Positions 1-6,040 of a stretch of 15,640 nt of DNA are shown here, piece after piece (the stretch's first letter is position 1; the number at the start of each line of letters is the position of its first letter). The stretch comes from Patescibacteria group bacterium (lineage in GTDB: Bacteria; Patescibacteriota; UBA1384; XYA2-FULL-43-10; 1-14-0-10-43-13), in the NCBI GenBank assembly GCA_022705465.1, contig JAKJEK010000006.1:1-15640 (forward strand). Reading direction: 5' to 3'. Both the position numbers and the translations under genes were made by a program. The notes beneath the pieces were generated by a model. That model worked only from the letters and a program-made list of their open reading frames with translations. It was not told the DNA's origin and searched no databases.

Positions 1-726
1 TGAGACGCGCAAATCAACTGTTTGACCATTAAGATTTTTAACCGAAAATCGTCCGTCTTGCGGCTGGTTTGATAGATCCATTCTTAATTTAGCCAGATAC
101 TTTATACGTGCCACCAGCTGATGGTGCTGCCCCAGCGGCAGTTTCACCACATCTTGCAAGATTCCGTCGACGCGATATCTGATCAAGAAATCGTTCTCCC
201 CGGGCTCGAGGTGAATATCGGATGCTTTGGTCTTAACTGCTCCTGCCACCACCACGTCAAGCAGCTTTGTCACACTGACTTTTTTCGCCGCCTCACCCGC
301 TGACCTGACATCATTAATCTCAGACTCAAATGCATCCTCGCGCTCCTTAACCTCAGCCTGAACCTTGGCTTGTGCCTCGTGTTTTACCTTTTCGTAACCG
401 GCAATTCCGTACAAAAAGCTGGTCTGGGAAATCATCGAGATCGCAAACTCCACTCCAATCGTTTTGCCGTGCTGTTCAATAAACTTTAGAACGCTTTCGT
501 TTGTTGGATGAACCACACCCAGCTTAATTGTGTGCCCCATTTTTAAATAAGGAATAATCTGGTATTTAACAGCCAACTCTTCAGGCACAATATCAAGAAT
601 GTCTTTAGTAAACGGATAACCCGCAAGGTTCATATAGGGCAATTTAAGCTTTGCTGCCGCCTCTTGCGTGTGACGTTCCTCTTGCTCACGGCTCAAATGA
701 TAGGCTGTCTTAGTTAGATCTGCCAT
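1..726 (-). CDS. pilB: PilB/GspE-type secretion ATPase, N-terminal part (cut by window edge)
   Basis: Translated from ATG at 726 (minus strand) the frame stays open for 242 codons to the left edge, so the C-terminus is missing. Residues about 20-105 look like the MshEN/T2SSE N-terminal domain (IVPEELAVKYQIIPY, then LGVVHPTNES). Residues 112-140 are a charged, probably coiled-coil linker. Residues 150-242 match the start of the type II/IV secretion ATPase core: ASDIHLEP, then IRYRVDG, then RIKYLAKLRMD and QPQDGRF, all typical of PilB/GspE. The Walker motifs would lie beyond the window. The family are hexameric cytoplasmic ATPases powering type IV pilus extension or type II secretion. The start is supported by GGAAGG 8 nt upstream. 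It lies directly downstream of tRNA-Ser on the same strand. PilB is favoured over GspE only because type IV pili are commoner; the two cannot be separated here. Confidence 0.88.
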   Translation of the reverse strand, partial: MADLTKTAYHLSREQEERHTQEAAAKLKLPYMNLAGYPFTKDILDIVPEELAVKYQIIPYLKMGHTIKLGVVHPTNESVLKFIEQHGKTIGVEFAISMISQTSFLYGIAGYEKVKHEAQAKVQAEVKEREDAFESEINDVRSAGEAAKKVSVTKLLDVVVAGAVKTKASDIHLEPGENDFLIRYRVDGILQDVVKLPLGQHHQLVARIKYLAKLRMDLSNQPQDGRFSVKNLNGQTVDLRVS

Positions 727-800
727 CTTTCAAACCTTCCCGTCCATTAAAATGATTAGTTCGATCACCTAACAGTCGTGTACTATTACTACACATTAAC

Positions 801-820
801 GGATTTACGTTGATAAATCC
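801..820. repeat. Short inverted repeat upstream of the pilus ATPase gene
   Basis: Perfect 7-bp arms GGATTTA / TAAATCC with a 6-nt loop, in the 153-bp gap between tRNA-Ser and the pilus ATPase gene. The minus strand reads TTTATCAACG across it, which resembles a weak DnaA box. A second small dyad, GTGTA / TACAC, lies at 778-794. Either could be a regulatory site or an mRNA leader hairpin. No convincing promoter was found in this gap, so the ATPase gene may depend partly on readthrough from the tRNA. Confidence 0.3.
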
Positions 821-879
821 ACTCATATCCAGCAACACTAACTGGCGTGTCATTTCGTCAAAAAAGCAACCGAAACCTC

Positions 880-970
880 TGGCGGTAGGAGTGGGATTCG
901 AACCCACGTTCCGCATAAAGCGGAAACCGGTTTTCGAGACCGGCACATTCAACCACTCTGTCATCCTACC
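880..970 (-). tRNA. tRNA-Ser (anticodon CGA)
   Basis: The minus strand folds as a class II tRNA. The acceptor arms are GGTAGGA and TCCTACC. The D arm is short, with loop AGTGGTTGAA. The anticodon stem is CCGGT/ACCGG around loop CTCGAAA, which gives anticodon CGA and reads UCG. The long variable arm TTCCGC-TTTAT-GCGGAA is diagnostic of Ser or Leu. The T arm is GTGGG-TTCGAAT-CCCAC. Discriminator G is followed by an encoded CCA (880-882). G73 together with the anticodon identifies serine. A run of six T follows on the minus strand at about 855-860 without a clear stem, so termination is uncertain. Confidence 0.95.
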
Positions 971-1006
971 GTAGCTGCTACTATAGCATAACTGTTGCGT
1001 GTATTT

Positions 1007-1486
1007 CTACCATCTCACCAGAACTTCATCGCCGGTTTTAACTTTGTTTGTTTTGACCCACCCGGCATTCACCTCAAGAACCATGTCTACCGGTGCCGGA
1101 GCTGTGTACATGGGTATATAGCTGGACTCTGGCACGGCTGCCCGCTCCAGCACTCCAACTACCCGACCTCGCTCTATCCAAATAATATCAATTGGAAATT
1201 TCATTCCCTGCATGGTGAAGGTTGGTGTTGAGGAGGTCGTGTAGGTAAACAACATACCCTCATTCTGCGGCATCGAATCCACTCCGCTTAAACCCTTTGC
1301 TTTCTCATCTGGCGATGTGGCTAGTTTTACAGTCAATTTTTTGCCATTAATTATCACCCCGGCATGCTGGCCATCAGCACTAGTCGAACCAAAACCGCTT
1401 TTTAATCTATTAATGAACCAGTACCCGCCGAATACAGAAGCAATCAGTGCCCCAATTAGTAATATCATTTTTATTTTATGATACAT
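1007..1486 (-). CDS. Membrane-anchored DUF192 family protein
   Basis: The 159-aa protein has an uncleaved-looking N-terminal membrane segment (about residues 6-25, ILLIGALIASVFGGYWF) with basic residues before it. A DUF192 domain fills residues about 45-159. Family marks seen are the KGLSG turn (64-68), EGMLFTY (76-82), a motif near FTMQGMKFPIDIIWI (90-104, equivalent to the usual FWMKNT-x2-PLDIIFI), and VLEVNAGW (136-143). DUF192 proteins are small beta-rich domains, usually exported or periplasmic, with no firmly established activity. The predicted topology puts the domain outside the membrane. The gene starts 33 bp after jag on the same strand and has only a weak Shine-Dalgarno, so it is probably co-transcribed with the yidC-jag group. 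Confidence 0.88.
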   Translation of the reverse strand: MYHKIKMILLIGALIASVFGGYWFINRLKSGFGSTSADGQHAGVIINGKKLTVKLATSPDEKAKGLSGVDSMPQNEGMLFTYTTSSTPTFTMQGMKFPIDIIWIERGRVVGVLERAAVPESSYIPMYTAPAPVDMVLEVNAGWVKTNKVKTGDEVLVRW

Positions 1487-1519
1487 GCCCCGCCTGCACC
1501 ATTAATAATAACTTCATTA

Positions 1520-1972
1520 TTACACTGGTTTAATCACCACGCACCGGTTAAAACCCTCGTTTATACTTTCGCTCTTTACTCCGTGTACTGAGTTCACAAA
1601 CTGGTGCACGAATCGTCGCTCAAAAGCATTCATAGGCGGTAATTTTTCCTCTTTTTGAGTATGTACCACCCGCGAAATCGCTTTTTCTACCTGATGTTTA
1701 ATCCGGTCCAGCCAACGCTGGCGATATCCGTTTATATCCAATACGAGCAGCCTGCCGGTTTCTGGTAATTTCTTATCAACTAATAGCCGCAATATATTTT
1801 GTAAAGACCAAAGACCCTCGCCCTCTGTGCCAATCAGCAATCCCGGACTGGACATCTCGATATCCACCAGCACTGCTTCGTCTCGCTTTCTAACCAAAAC
1901 CTTAGCTTCGCAATCAAGCAAAGACAGTACTTTCTCAGTTTCTCGTTTGATTGTAAGTAGCTCGTTTTCCAT
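1520..1972 (-). CDS. jag: Jag/KhpB family KH-R3H RNA-binding protein
   Basis: The 150-aa protein has a KH domain (about residues 20-80) with the GxxG loop in LLIGTEGEGL (GTEG, residues 48-51). An R3H domain follows (about 83-148) with R-x3-H in ERRFVH (R119 to H123). The extra N-terminal Jag-N domain found in many Firmicutes proteins is absent, giving the short form. Jag/KhpB (also called EloR) binds RNA and influences cell-wall elongation and division in Gram-positives. Its position immediately after yidC is the classic SpoIIIJ-Jag arrangement. The gene begins 17 bp after the yidC stop, with a GGAG-like site upstream, which indicates one operon. Function in this organism is inferred from family and context. 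Confidence 0.92.
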   Translation of the reverse strand: MENELLTIKRETEKVLSLLDCEAKVLVRKRDEAVLVDIEMSSPGLLIGTEGEGLWSLQNILRLLVDKKLPETGRLLVLDINGYRQRWLDRIKHQVEKAISRVVHTQKEEKLPPMNAFERRFVHQFVNSVHGVKSESINEGFNRCVVIKPV

Positions 1973-1989
1973 CCGCGCGCTCCGCTCGA

Positions 1990-2859
1990 TTAGCTCTTCT
2001 TGCGAATACTAACAGTAACACCAGTGCGTTTCTCCTCTTTTTCCATCCGCTTCTCCATCACCTTCTCCAGGTATCCCCTTTTTGGTGAATCGGATGTTGG
2101 TGTTGAAACTGGCAACTCCTTTTTGTTTGTTGCCCTTGCTGCCAAAAACTCTGCTGCTTCTTTTTTGATAATTTTATTAAAGTAAAGCTGTTGAACTACG
2201 CCGAATACGGTTGATACTACCCAGTATAGCGCCAATGCTGCCGGAAACATTCTGGCAATAAAAATCGTGGCAACCGGAAAGATATAATTCATCTGTTTCA
2301 TCATCATTTGGGCTTGATCTTCCATTGCCCCGCTTGTTTGCGGCATCGCCTTCATGGTTAACATCGATAGCACAAATTGGCTTGCTCCCGCTAGAATTGG
2401 CAAAACCCACATCTCCGGTGTCGACAGATCTAGTCCCAGGAAAAAGTGACTCATTGTTTCCGGGCGAGGAGTAATCGCATAAAGCAAATCATAACTGGAA
2501 CCATTAATACTGTGGCGAAACACGCTATATAACGCAAACATGATCGGAATCTGGATTAACAATGGCAAACACGAACCAAATTGTGATACACCCTCACGTT
2601 TATATAAAGCAAACAACTGCCGGCTTTGTTCTGCGTGATCCTTATACTTTTTTTGAATCTCTAGAATCTGTGGCCTTAGCGCCTGTAACTTAGCCTGGGC
2701 TTTTGCTGCTTTAAGCGAGCTTGGCAAGAGCGCCAACCGCACTACAATAGTTAGTAGAATAATTGCCCAACCAATTGAGTGACTTGGTGTAAGCCACGCA
2801 AAAAGTATTAATAAATTATATAGCGGTTGGTATAACAAAACCTCAATTAAATGCGACAT
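1990..2859 (-). CDS. yidC: YidC/Oxa1/SpoIIIJ membrane protein insertase
   Basis: The 289-aa protein is of the short Gram-positive/organellar type, without the large periplasmic domain of proteobacterial YidC. Hydrophobic segments lie near residues 8-23, 29-48, 96-114, 150-170 and 193-225. The segment at 31-46 holds the conserved positive residue of the hydrophilic groove (Arg41 in TIVVRLALLP). A coiled cytoplasmic loop follows (50-88, rich in K, Q and E). The C-terminal tail is strongly basic (ends SIRKKS) and could contact ribosomes. The family inserts small membrane proteins alone or with SecYEG. AAAGGA lies about 13 nt before the ATG. The gene is co-directional with yidD, rnpA and rpmH, the order seen near many bacterial origins. 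Confidence 0.95.
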   Translation of the reverse strand: MSHLIEVLLYQPLYNLLILFAWLTPSHSIGWAIILLTIVVRLALLPSSLKAAKAQAKLQALRPQILEIQKKYKDHAEQSRQLFALYKREGVSQFGSCLPLLIQIPIMFALYSVFRHSINGSSYDLLYAITPRPETMSHFFLGLDLSTPEMWVLPILAGASQFVLSMLTMKAMPQTSGAMEDQAQMMMKQMNYIFPVATIFIARMFPAALALYWVVSTVFGVVQQLYFNKIIKKEAAEFLAARATNKKELPVSTPTSDSPKRGYLEKVMEKRMEKEEKRTGVTVSIRKKS

Positions 2860-2889
2860 AAATAACCAACTTTCCTTTCTTTGAATATA

Positions 2890-3126
2890 CTAAACCGGAT
2901 CTTCTCCGCCCTTACTCCATGGATTGCAGCGCATCACCCGCCAGATTGCTTTTACTCCTCCCCATACCGCACCGTATTTAATAATTGCCTGCTTACCGTA
3001 CTCTGAACAATGAGGAGTAAATTTACAATACCCGCCAGGGTACTTCGCACGAAACCAACCCGTATCAGGAGATAAAGTGCGCTGATACAGTTCAATTAGT
3101 TTTATCAAAATCGTACGTACAATCAT
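2890..3126 (-). CDS. yidD: YidD membrane protein insertion efficiency factor
   Basis: The 78-aa protein shows the family signature around its cysteines, CKFTPHCSEY (C34 and C40), and the C-terminal block RVMRCNPWSKGGEDPV. The N-terminus (residues 1-18) is an amphipathic helix, as in other members. YidD sits at the cytoplasmic face of the membrane and helps YidC-dependent insertion; the exact mechanism is not settled. The ATG lies 9 nt after the rnpA stop and has no clear Shine-Dalgarno, which suggests translational coupling. The length is normal for the family. Confidence 0.95.
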   Translation of the reverse strand: MIVRTILIKLIELYQRTLSPDTGWFRAKYPGGYCKFTPHCSEYGKQAIIKYGAVWGGVKAIWRVMRCNPWSKGGEDPV

Positions 3127-3135
3127 CTTTTTTGA

Positions 3136-3522
3136 CTATTCTAGAATTCCCGTCTTGGTTAACCCCGAAATAAACTGGGTACTCACTGCTTCCTGCTCGT
3201 AAGGGTATTCAAAATCTCTCTTAACAATCACAACAACATCATAACCCGGTTTTATACGCGGTAACAATTCCCGGCTAATCCTGCGCAATTTGCGTTTAAT
3301 ATCATTACGCCGGGTTGCCTTTTTAATCACCTTACTGCTAATAATGTACCCGAAACGAACAGGAGAACTCGACTCTTTCCCGCTCGTGGTTATTCCACCT
3401 CTCAAACGTGCCGGTATTTTTGCAACACGAAAAACAAGGTTATTGCTATATACCGGTTTCGAATGGCGAAACACCCAATTAAATGCGTGTTCGCTTTTCA
3501 GTCTGTTTTCACTTTTTAGCAT
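3136..3522 (-). CDS. rnpA: RNase P protein component
   Basis: The 128-aa basic protein carries the RNase P protein (C5) signature. The RNR-type motif is RRNDIKRKLRRISRE (71-85), preceded by RFGYIISSKVIKKATRR and followed by the beta strand YDVVVIVKRD. The N-terminal SENRLKSEHAFNWVFRH is the usual L-x4-DF-x2-VF-like start. The protein binds M1-type RNA and aids 5' processing of pre-tRNAs. An insert at about 39-54 (LRGGITTSGKESSSPV) makes it slightly longer than many homologues. The gene lies downstream of rpmH but is separated by 167 bp that contain a hairpin and T-run, and its Shine-Dalgarno is weak. Confidence 0.95.
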   Translation of the reverse strand: MLKSENRLKSEHAFNWVFRHSKPVYSNNLVFRVAKIPARLRGGITTSGKESSSPVRFGYIISSKVIKKATRRNDIKRKLRRISRELLPRIKPGYDVVVIVKRDFEYPYEQEAVSTQFISGLTKTGILE

Positions 3523-3603
3523 AATAAACGAGACCTATTGCAATAGTAACACAAGACTAAGCTTTGAGCCACCACTAATTTTTCTTTGAAGCTAATTCCC
3601 AGC

Positions 3604-3615
3604 CCGCATATGCGG
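3604..3615. repeat. 12-bp perfect palindrome between rpmH and rnpA
   Basis: CCGCATATGCGG is a perfect palindrome within the 167-bp rpmH-rnpA gap, downstream (on the minus strand) of the hairpin at 3639-3663. It could be a protein-binding site or a processing hairpin in the rnpA leader. Only the symmetry supports this. Confidence 0.3.
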
Positions 3616-3633
3616 TACGGCTATAATTTGGAT

Positions 3634-3663
3634 AACAAAAATTGAGCTTTATCAGCTCAATTT
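3634..3663 (-). terminator. Probable (partial) terminator/attenuator after rpmH
   Basis: On the minus strand a perfect 10-bp stem, AAATTGAGCT / AGCTCAATTT with a 5-nt loop (GATAA), runs into a short T-run (TTTTTG). It lies 26 nt after the rpmH stop. The stem is AT-rich and the T-run is short, so partial termination is likelier than complete. This would give more rpmH than rnpA message, a ratio known from other bacteria. Confidence 0.6.
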
Positions 3664-3689
3664 GCCGCACCGTTTTTACACGACACGAC

Positions 3690-3824
3690 TTAAGCAGAGA
3701 GGACTGCTCGTCCTTTTGCCCGTCTTCGTCTTAGCACGTTTCTACCAGCCAAAGAAGCCATGCGCTGGAGAAAACCGTGTCGTTTAGACCGTTTTCGATT
3801 GTGGGGTTGATATGTTCTTTTCAT
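3690..3824 (-). CDS. rpmH: Ribosomal protein bL34
   Basis: From ATG at 3824 to TAA at 3690 the frame encodes 44 residues beginning MKRTYQPHNRKRSKRHGF and including RMASLAGRNVLRRRRAKGR, the near-invariant bL34 sequence. bL34 is a small, very basic protein of the large ribosomal subunit. It is the first gene of the leftward cluster and is divergent from dnaA, the classic origin-proximal arrangement. No Shine-Dalgarno precedes the ATG. The best promoter lies so close that the transcript should start only a few bases before the ATG. Confidence 0.97.
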   Translation of the reverse strand: MKRTYQPHNRKRSKRHGFLQRMASLAGRNVLRRRRAKGRAVLSA

Positions 3825-3833
3825 AACACGAGT

Positions 3834-3862
3834 AACATACTATATTCAACGCCGGATGTCAA
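3834..3862 (-). promoter_or_regulatory. rpmH promoter, near-leaderless
   Basis: On the minus strand TTGACA (3862-3857), a 17-nt spacer and TATGTT (3839-3834) form a good sigma70-type promoter. Only 9 nt separate the -10 from the rpmH ATG, so a start 6-8 nt after the -10 leaves about 1-4 nt of leader. This agrees with the missing Shine-Dalgarno. Confidence 0.6.
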
Positions 3863-4118
3863 ACCAAATATAAGACAATTCCTGCCCTGCACCTGTAACT
3901 ACCCAAACTCCATCATTCCAATCGCTAGTTCCTCTGTGATACAATACAAAATAGGTTTCTAAAATAAAAAAACTAAAGATCTCCAAAAACAAATAACTAC
4001 CGGGTGTTTGCCGTTTCTATTTTTGTGTTCGCTTAAGCACTGCTAATGATCTGTGGGTTACCAATCATTGCATATCCAGTACTTGTTCTTGTCTTTTCAT
4101 GCCTTGTATTACGCTGTA
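3863..4118. other. rpmH-dnaA divergent intergenic region
   Basis: The 358-bp gap (3825-4182) between the divergent genes contains the rpmH promoter at its left end and the dnaA promoter at its right end. The middle part holds no supported gene. One degenerate DnaA-box-like site, TGTGGGTTA (4051-4059, two mismatches to TGTGGATAA), is visible. Nothing else in this part could be assigned. Confidence 0.5.
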
Positions 4119-4148
4119 TTGACTTTGCCTGTGGATAACTTGTTATAT
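4119..4148 (+). promoter_or_regulatory. dnaA promoter with embedded DnaA box
   Basis: TTGACT (4119-4124) and TTATAT (4143-4148) are separated by 18 nt, with TG just before the -10 (extended -10 character). A perfect consensus DnaA box, TGTGGATAA, fills 4130-4138 within the spacer. DnaA bound there should block RNA polymerase, which suggests autorepression of dnaA. The predicted start near 4155 leaves a leader of about 28 nt that holds a GAGG ribosome-binding site at 4175-4178. Confidence 0.75.
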
Positions 4149-4182
4149 TTTCATTAAGTTAAATTGTCGAGGAACGAGGCCC

Positions 4183-5580
4183 ATGAACATCGCTGACATC
4201 TGGCGAAACGCCTTGGGTGAATTAGAAGTCACCCTATCAAAAGCAAACTTCCAAACCTGGTTTAAAGATACCTTCCTGATTGACTTTAAAAAGGGATTTT
4301 TCACAATCGGGGTACCAAGTTTTTTCGCTGAGGACTGGTTGAAAAAGAAGTATCTCAAAGATATTCAACAAGCACTTCAAAACCAGACTGAGGAGAAAGT
4401 TCTCGGCATTAAATTTAAGATCGCCACCCCTCCAACCGGACACACAGCTATGCCTGTTAAAAATAAAGTTATCCACAAGCCTGTGGATAACCAACCATCA
4501 GAAAACACTGTTAAAACAACCCGGACTCAAACCCTTCCCACCAATAACACCAACTTAAACGATAACTATAAATTTTCCGATTTTATTGTCGGCGCTTCAA
4601 ATCAGTTAGCCTATGCTGCCGCCCAGGCTGTTGCTAGCCAACCGGGCAATATGTATAACCCGCTCTTTATTTACGGCGACTCAGGTCTAGGTAAAACTCA
4701 CCTAATGCAAGCTATCGGCCACGTTCTTCTCGAAAAAGATCCGGAAAAAAAAGTTCTCTACGTTTCAACTGAAACTTTCATTAATGAATTTATCAACGCC
4801 GTTGAATCCGGTTTCGGTCGAGCGAAAGACTTCAAGGACCGCTATCGCAACGTCGATTTACTTCTAATTGATGATATCCAATTCCTCTCCCGCAAAGAAT
4901 CCACCCAGGAAGAATTCTTCCACACCTTCAACCACCTTCATCAAAATAAAAAACAGGTAGTCCTCACTGCCGACTGCCATCCTAAAGCAATTAAAGGGTT
5001 AGAAATTCGTCTTCAAACCCGCTTCGAAGGCGGCATGGTTACCGACATTAGCCAGCCCGATTTAGAAACCCGCGAAGCCATCCTTCGGCATAAAGCCAAA
5101 AAACAGCAAAAAGACGTTGATAACGAAGTCATTCATTACATTGCCCAAAATGTTCAATCCTCAGTTCGAGAACTTGAGGGCGCCCTCACTAAAATTATTG
5201 CAACCTGTGAACTCACCAATTCAGACCTCACTATCGAAAAAGTAGCCGAACTACTTCATGGATTCGTTGAAGAAAAACGGATGGTTATAACCCCCGAACT
5301 TATTATCCGCGAGGTTCATCGTTACTACCGCTTACCGGTTGAAGAACTATTAGGCCGAAAGCGAAACAAAGAAGTTGTTATCCCTCGGCAGATCACTATG
5401 TATCTTCTCCGCCACGAAGCTGGACTTTCCTATCCGGAAATTGGGCGGGAAATGAGTGGCAAAGATCACTCCACTGTTATTCATGGATGCAGCAAAATTG
5501 AAGCTGATCTAGTCAACAACAAAAAGGTTAGAGACGACATTGCCTCCATTAAGGATAAGATTTACGCCACCATTAAATAG
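4183..5580 (+). CDS. dnaA: Chromosomal replication initiator DnaA
   Basis: The 465-aa protein shows all four DnaA domains. Domain I (1-85) has the W-x6-L and FQTWF motifs that contact helicase and partner proteins. Domain II (about 86-125) is a short, polar, low-complexity linker. Domain III is the AAA+ ATPase, with Walker A GDSGLGKT (165-172), Walker B LLLIDD (226-231) and QTRFEGG (278-284) around the arginine-finger region. Domain IV binds DnaA boxes and holds the signature GKDHSTVIHGCSKIE (426-440). The protein oligomerises with ATP at oriC and opens the duplex. ATG at 4183 follows GAGG. Two consensus DnaA boxes in perfect inverted orientation lie within the coding sequence for residues 96-103. 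The gene ends in TAG, just before oriC. Confidence 0.98.
   Translation: MNIADIWRNALGELEVTLSKANFQTWFKDTFLIDFKKGFFTIGVPSFFAEDWLKKKYLKDIQQALQNQTEEKVLGIKFKIATPPTGHTAMPVKNKVIHKPVDNQPSENTVKTTRTQTLPTNNTNLNDNYKFSDFIVGASNQLAYAAAQAVASQPGNMYNPLFIYGDSGLGKTHLMQAIGHVLLEKDPEKKVLYVSTETFINEFINAVESGFGRAKDFKDRYRNVDLLLIDDIQFLSRKESTQEEFFHTFNHLHQNKKQVVLTADCHPKAIKGLEIRLQTRFEGGMVTDISQPDLETREAILRHKAKKQQKDVDNEVIHYIAQNVQSSVRELEGALTKIIATCELTNSDLTIEKVAELLHGFVEEKRMVITPELIIREVHRYYRLPVEELLGRKRNKEVVIPRQITMYLLRHEAGLSYPEIGREMSGKDHSTVIHGCSKIEADLVNNKKVRDDIASIKDKIYATIK
4468..4491. repeat. Inverted pair of consensus DnaA boxes inside dnaA
   Basis: A perfect inverted repeat has arms GTTATCCACA (4468-4477) and TGTGGATAAC (4482-4491) and a 4-nt centre (AGCC). 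It contains TTATCCACA (4469-4477) and TGTGGATAA (4482-4490), both exact consensus boxes. It encodes V96-N103 of the domain II linker, where protein constraint is low. Confidence 0.85.
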
Positions 5581-5628
5581 TGCCTTGTTTATCAACACTG
5601 ATGGGTTAGTAATATATACATATATATT

Positions 5629-5668
5629 TAGTAATAGTATTAATAAGCCCTGTGGATTATGGGGATAA
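5629..5668. promoter_or_regulatory. DnaA-trio / GC-cluster / tandem DnaA-box unwinding module
   Basis: Six trinucleotides, TAG-TAA-TAG-TAT-TAA-TAA (5629-5646), are followed by GCCC (5647-5650) and two abutting DnaA boxes, TGTGGATTA (5651-5659) and TGGGGATAA (5660-5668). Five of the six triplets fit the DnaA-trio form 5'-TA(G/A)-3', with TAT the exception. The layout of unwinding element, trios, GC cluster and tandem boxes matches the basal unwinding system described in Bacillus subtilis. The AT-rich stretch to the left (5609-5628, alternating TA) would be the melted region. Confidence 0.75.
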
Positions 5669-5930
5669 ATCAAATTAAGGTCTTTAACATTCAATATTCT
5701 GCCCCTATCCCATGCGGATAACCCTGGTGATTACCCGGGTATAACCTGTGGAGTATTCAGTATTTTCCGGGGATAACATTTTCACCACTTTAATGAACAA
5801 AATTTATCCCCCACTTATCCTCAGTTTATCCGCAGAAAAATCCTTATTTTTCCCACTTATCCACAACCAGTCAGACCACATAAAATTTAACTAATCCCTA
5901 ACACGAAATATAATTTCACCACCGTCCGAA

Positions 5931-5952
5931 GTTATCAACAAAAGTTGATAAC
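5931..5952. repeat. Inverted repeat at the dnaN-proximal end of oriC
   Basis: Perfect 9-bp arms GTTATCAAC / GTTGATAAC flank AAAA, immediately followed by a consensus DnaA box (5955-5963). Both arms resemble DnaA boxes (TTATCAACA and its near-complement). It could be a cooperative DnaA site controlling dnaN transcription. Confidence 0.7.
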
Positions 5953-6040
5953 TCTGTGGATAACCCTTGTGATTAAGTCTGGGTTGGAATAAGGTGATAA
6001 GTAAATTGACATAAACACATGCGCTGAAGAAAGGAGCGAA

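Larger units (their letters stand above)
5581..6040. other. oriC: oriC, chromosomal replication origin
   Basis: The 460-bp gap between dnaA and dnaN has no gene but is packed with DnaA-box-like 9-mers. Exact consensus boxes are TTATCCACA (5857-5865) and TGTGGATAA (5955-5963). One- or two-mismatch boxes are TTATCAACA (5589-5597, 5932-5940), TGTGGATTA (5651-5659), TGGGGATAA (5660-5668), TGCGGATAA (5713-5721), CGGGGATAA (5768-5776), TTATCCCCC (5804-5812), TTATCCTCA (5815-5823) and TTATCCGCA (5826-5834). An AT-rich block at about 5609-5646 is the probable unwinding element. Boxes left of about 5780 are mostly in minus orientation and those at 5804-5865 in plus orientation, so the array looks two-sided. 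The gap must also hold the dnaN promoter, which I could not place. Confidence 0.95.

Noticed and set aside
980..985. TATAGT as the -10 of a tRNA-Ser promoter
   Set aside because: No recognisable -35 lies at the right distance on the minus strand, so a promoter cannot be claimed.
6006..6034. TTGACA at 6006-6011 as a dnaN promoter
   Set aside because: No acceptable -10 lies 16-18 nt downstream; that position is the Shine-Dalgarno region.
5581..6040. Repeated 9-mers in the dnaA-dnaN gap as a CRISPR or iteron plasmid array
   Set aside because: They are DnaA boxes of both orientations with irregular spacing between dnaA and dnaN; there are no uniform spacers and no Rep gene.
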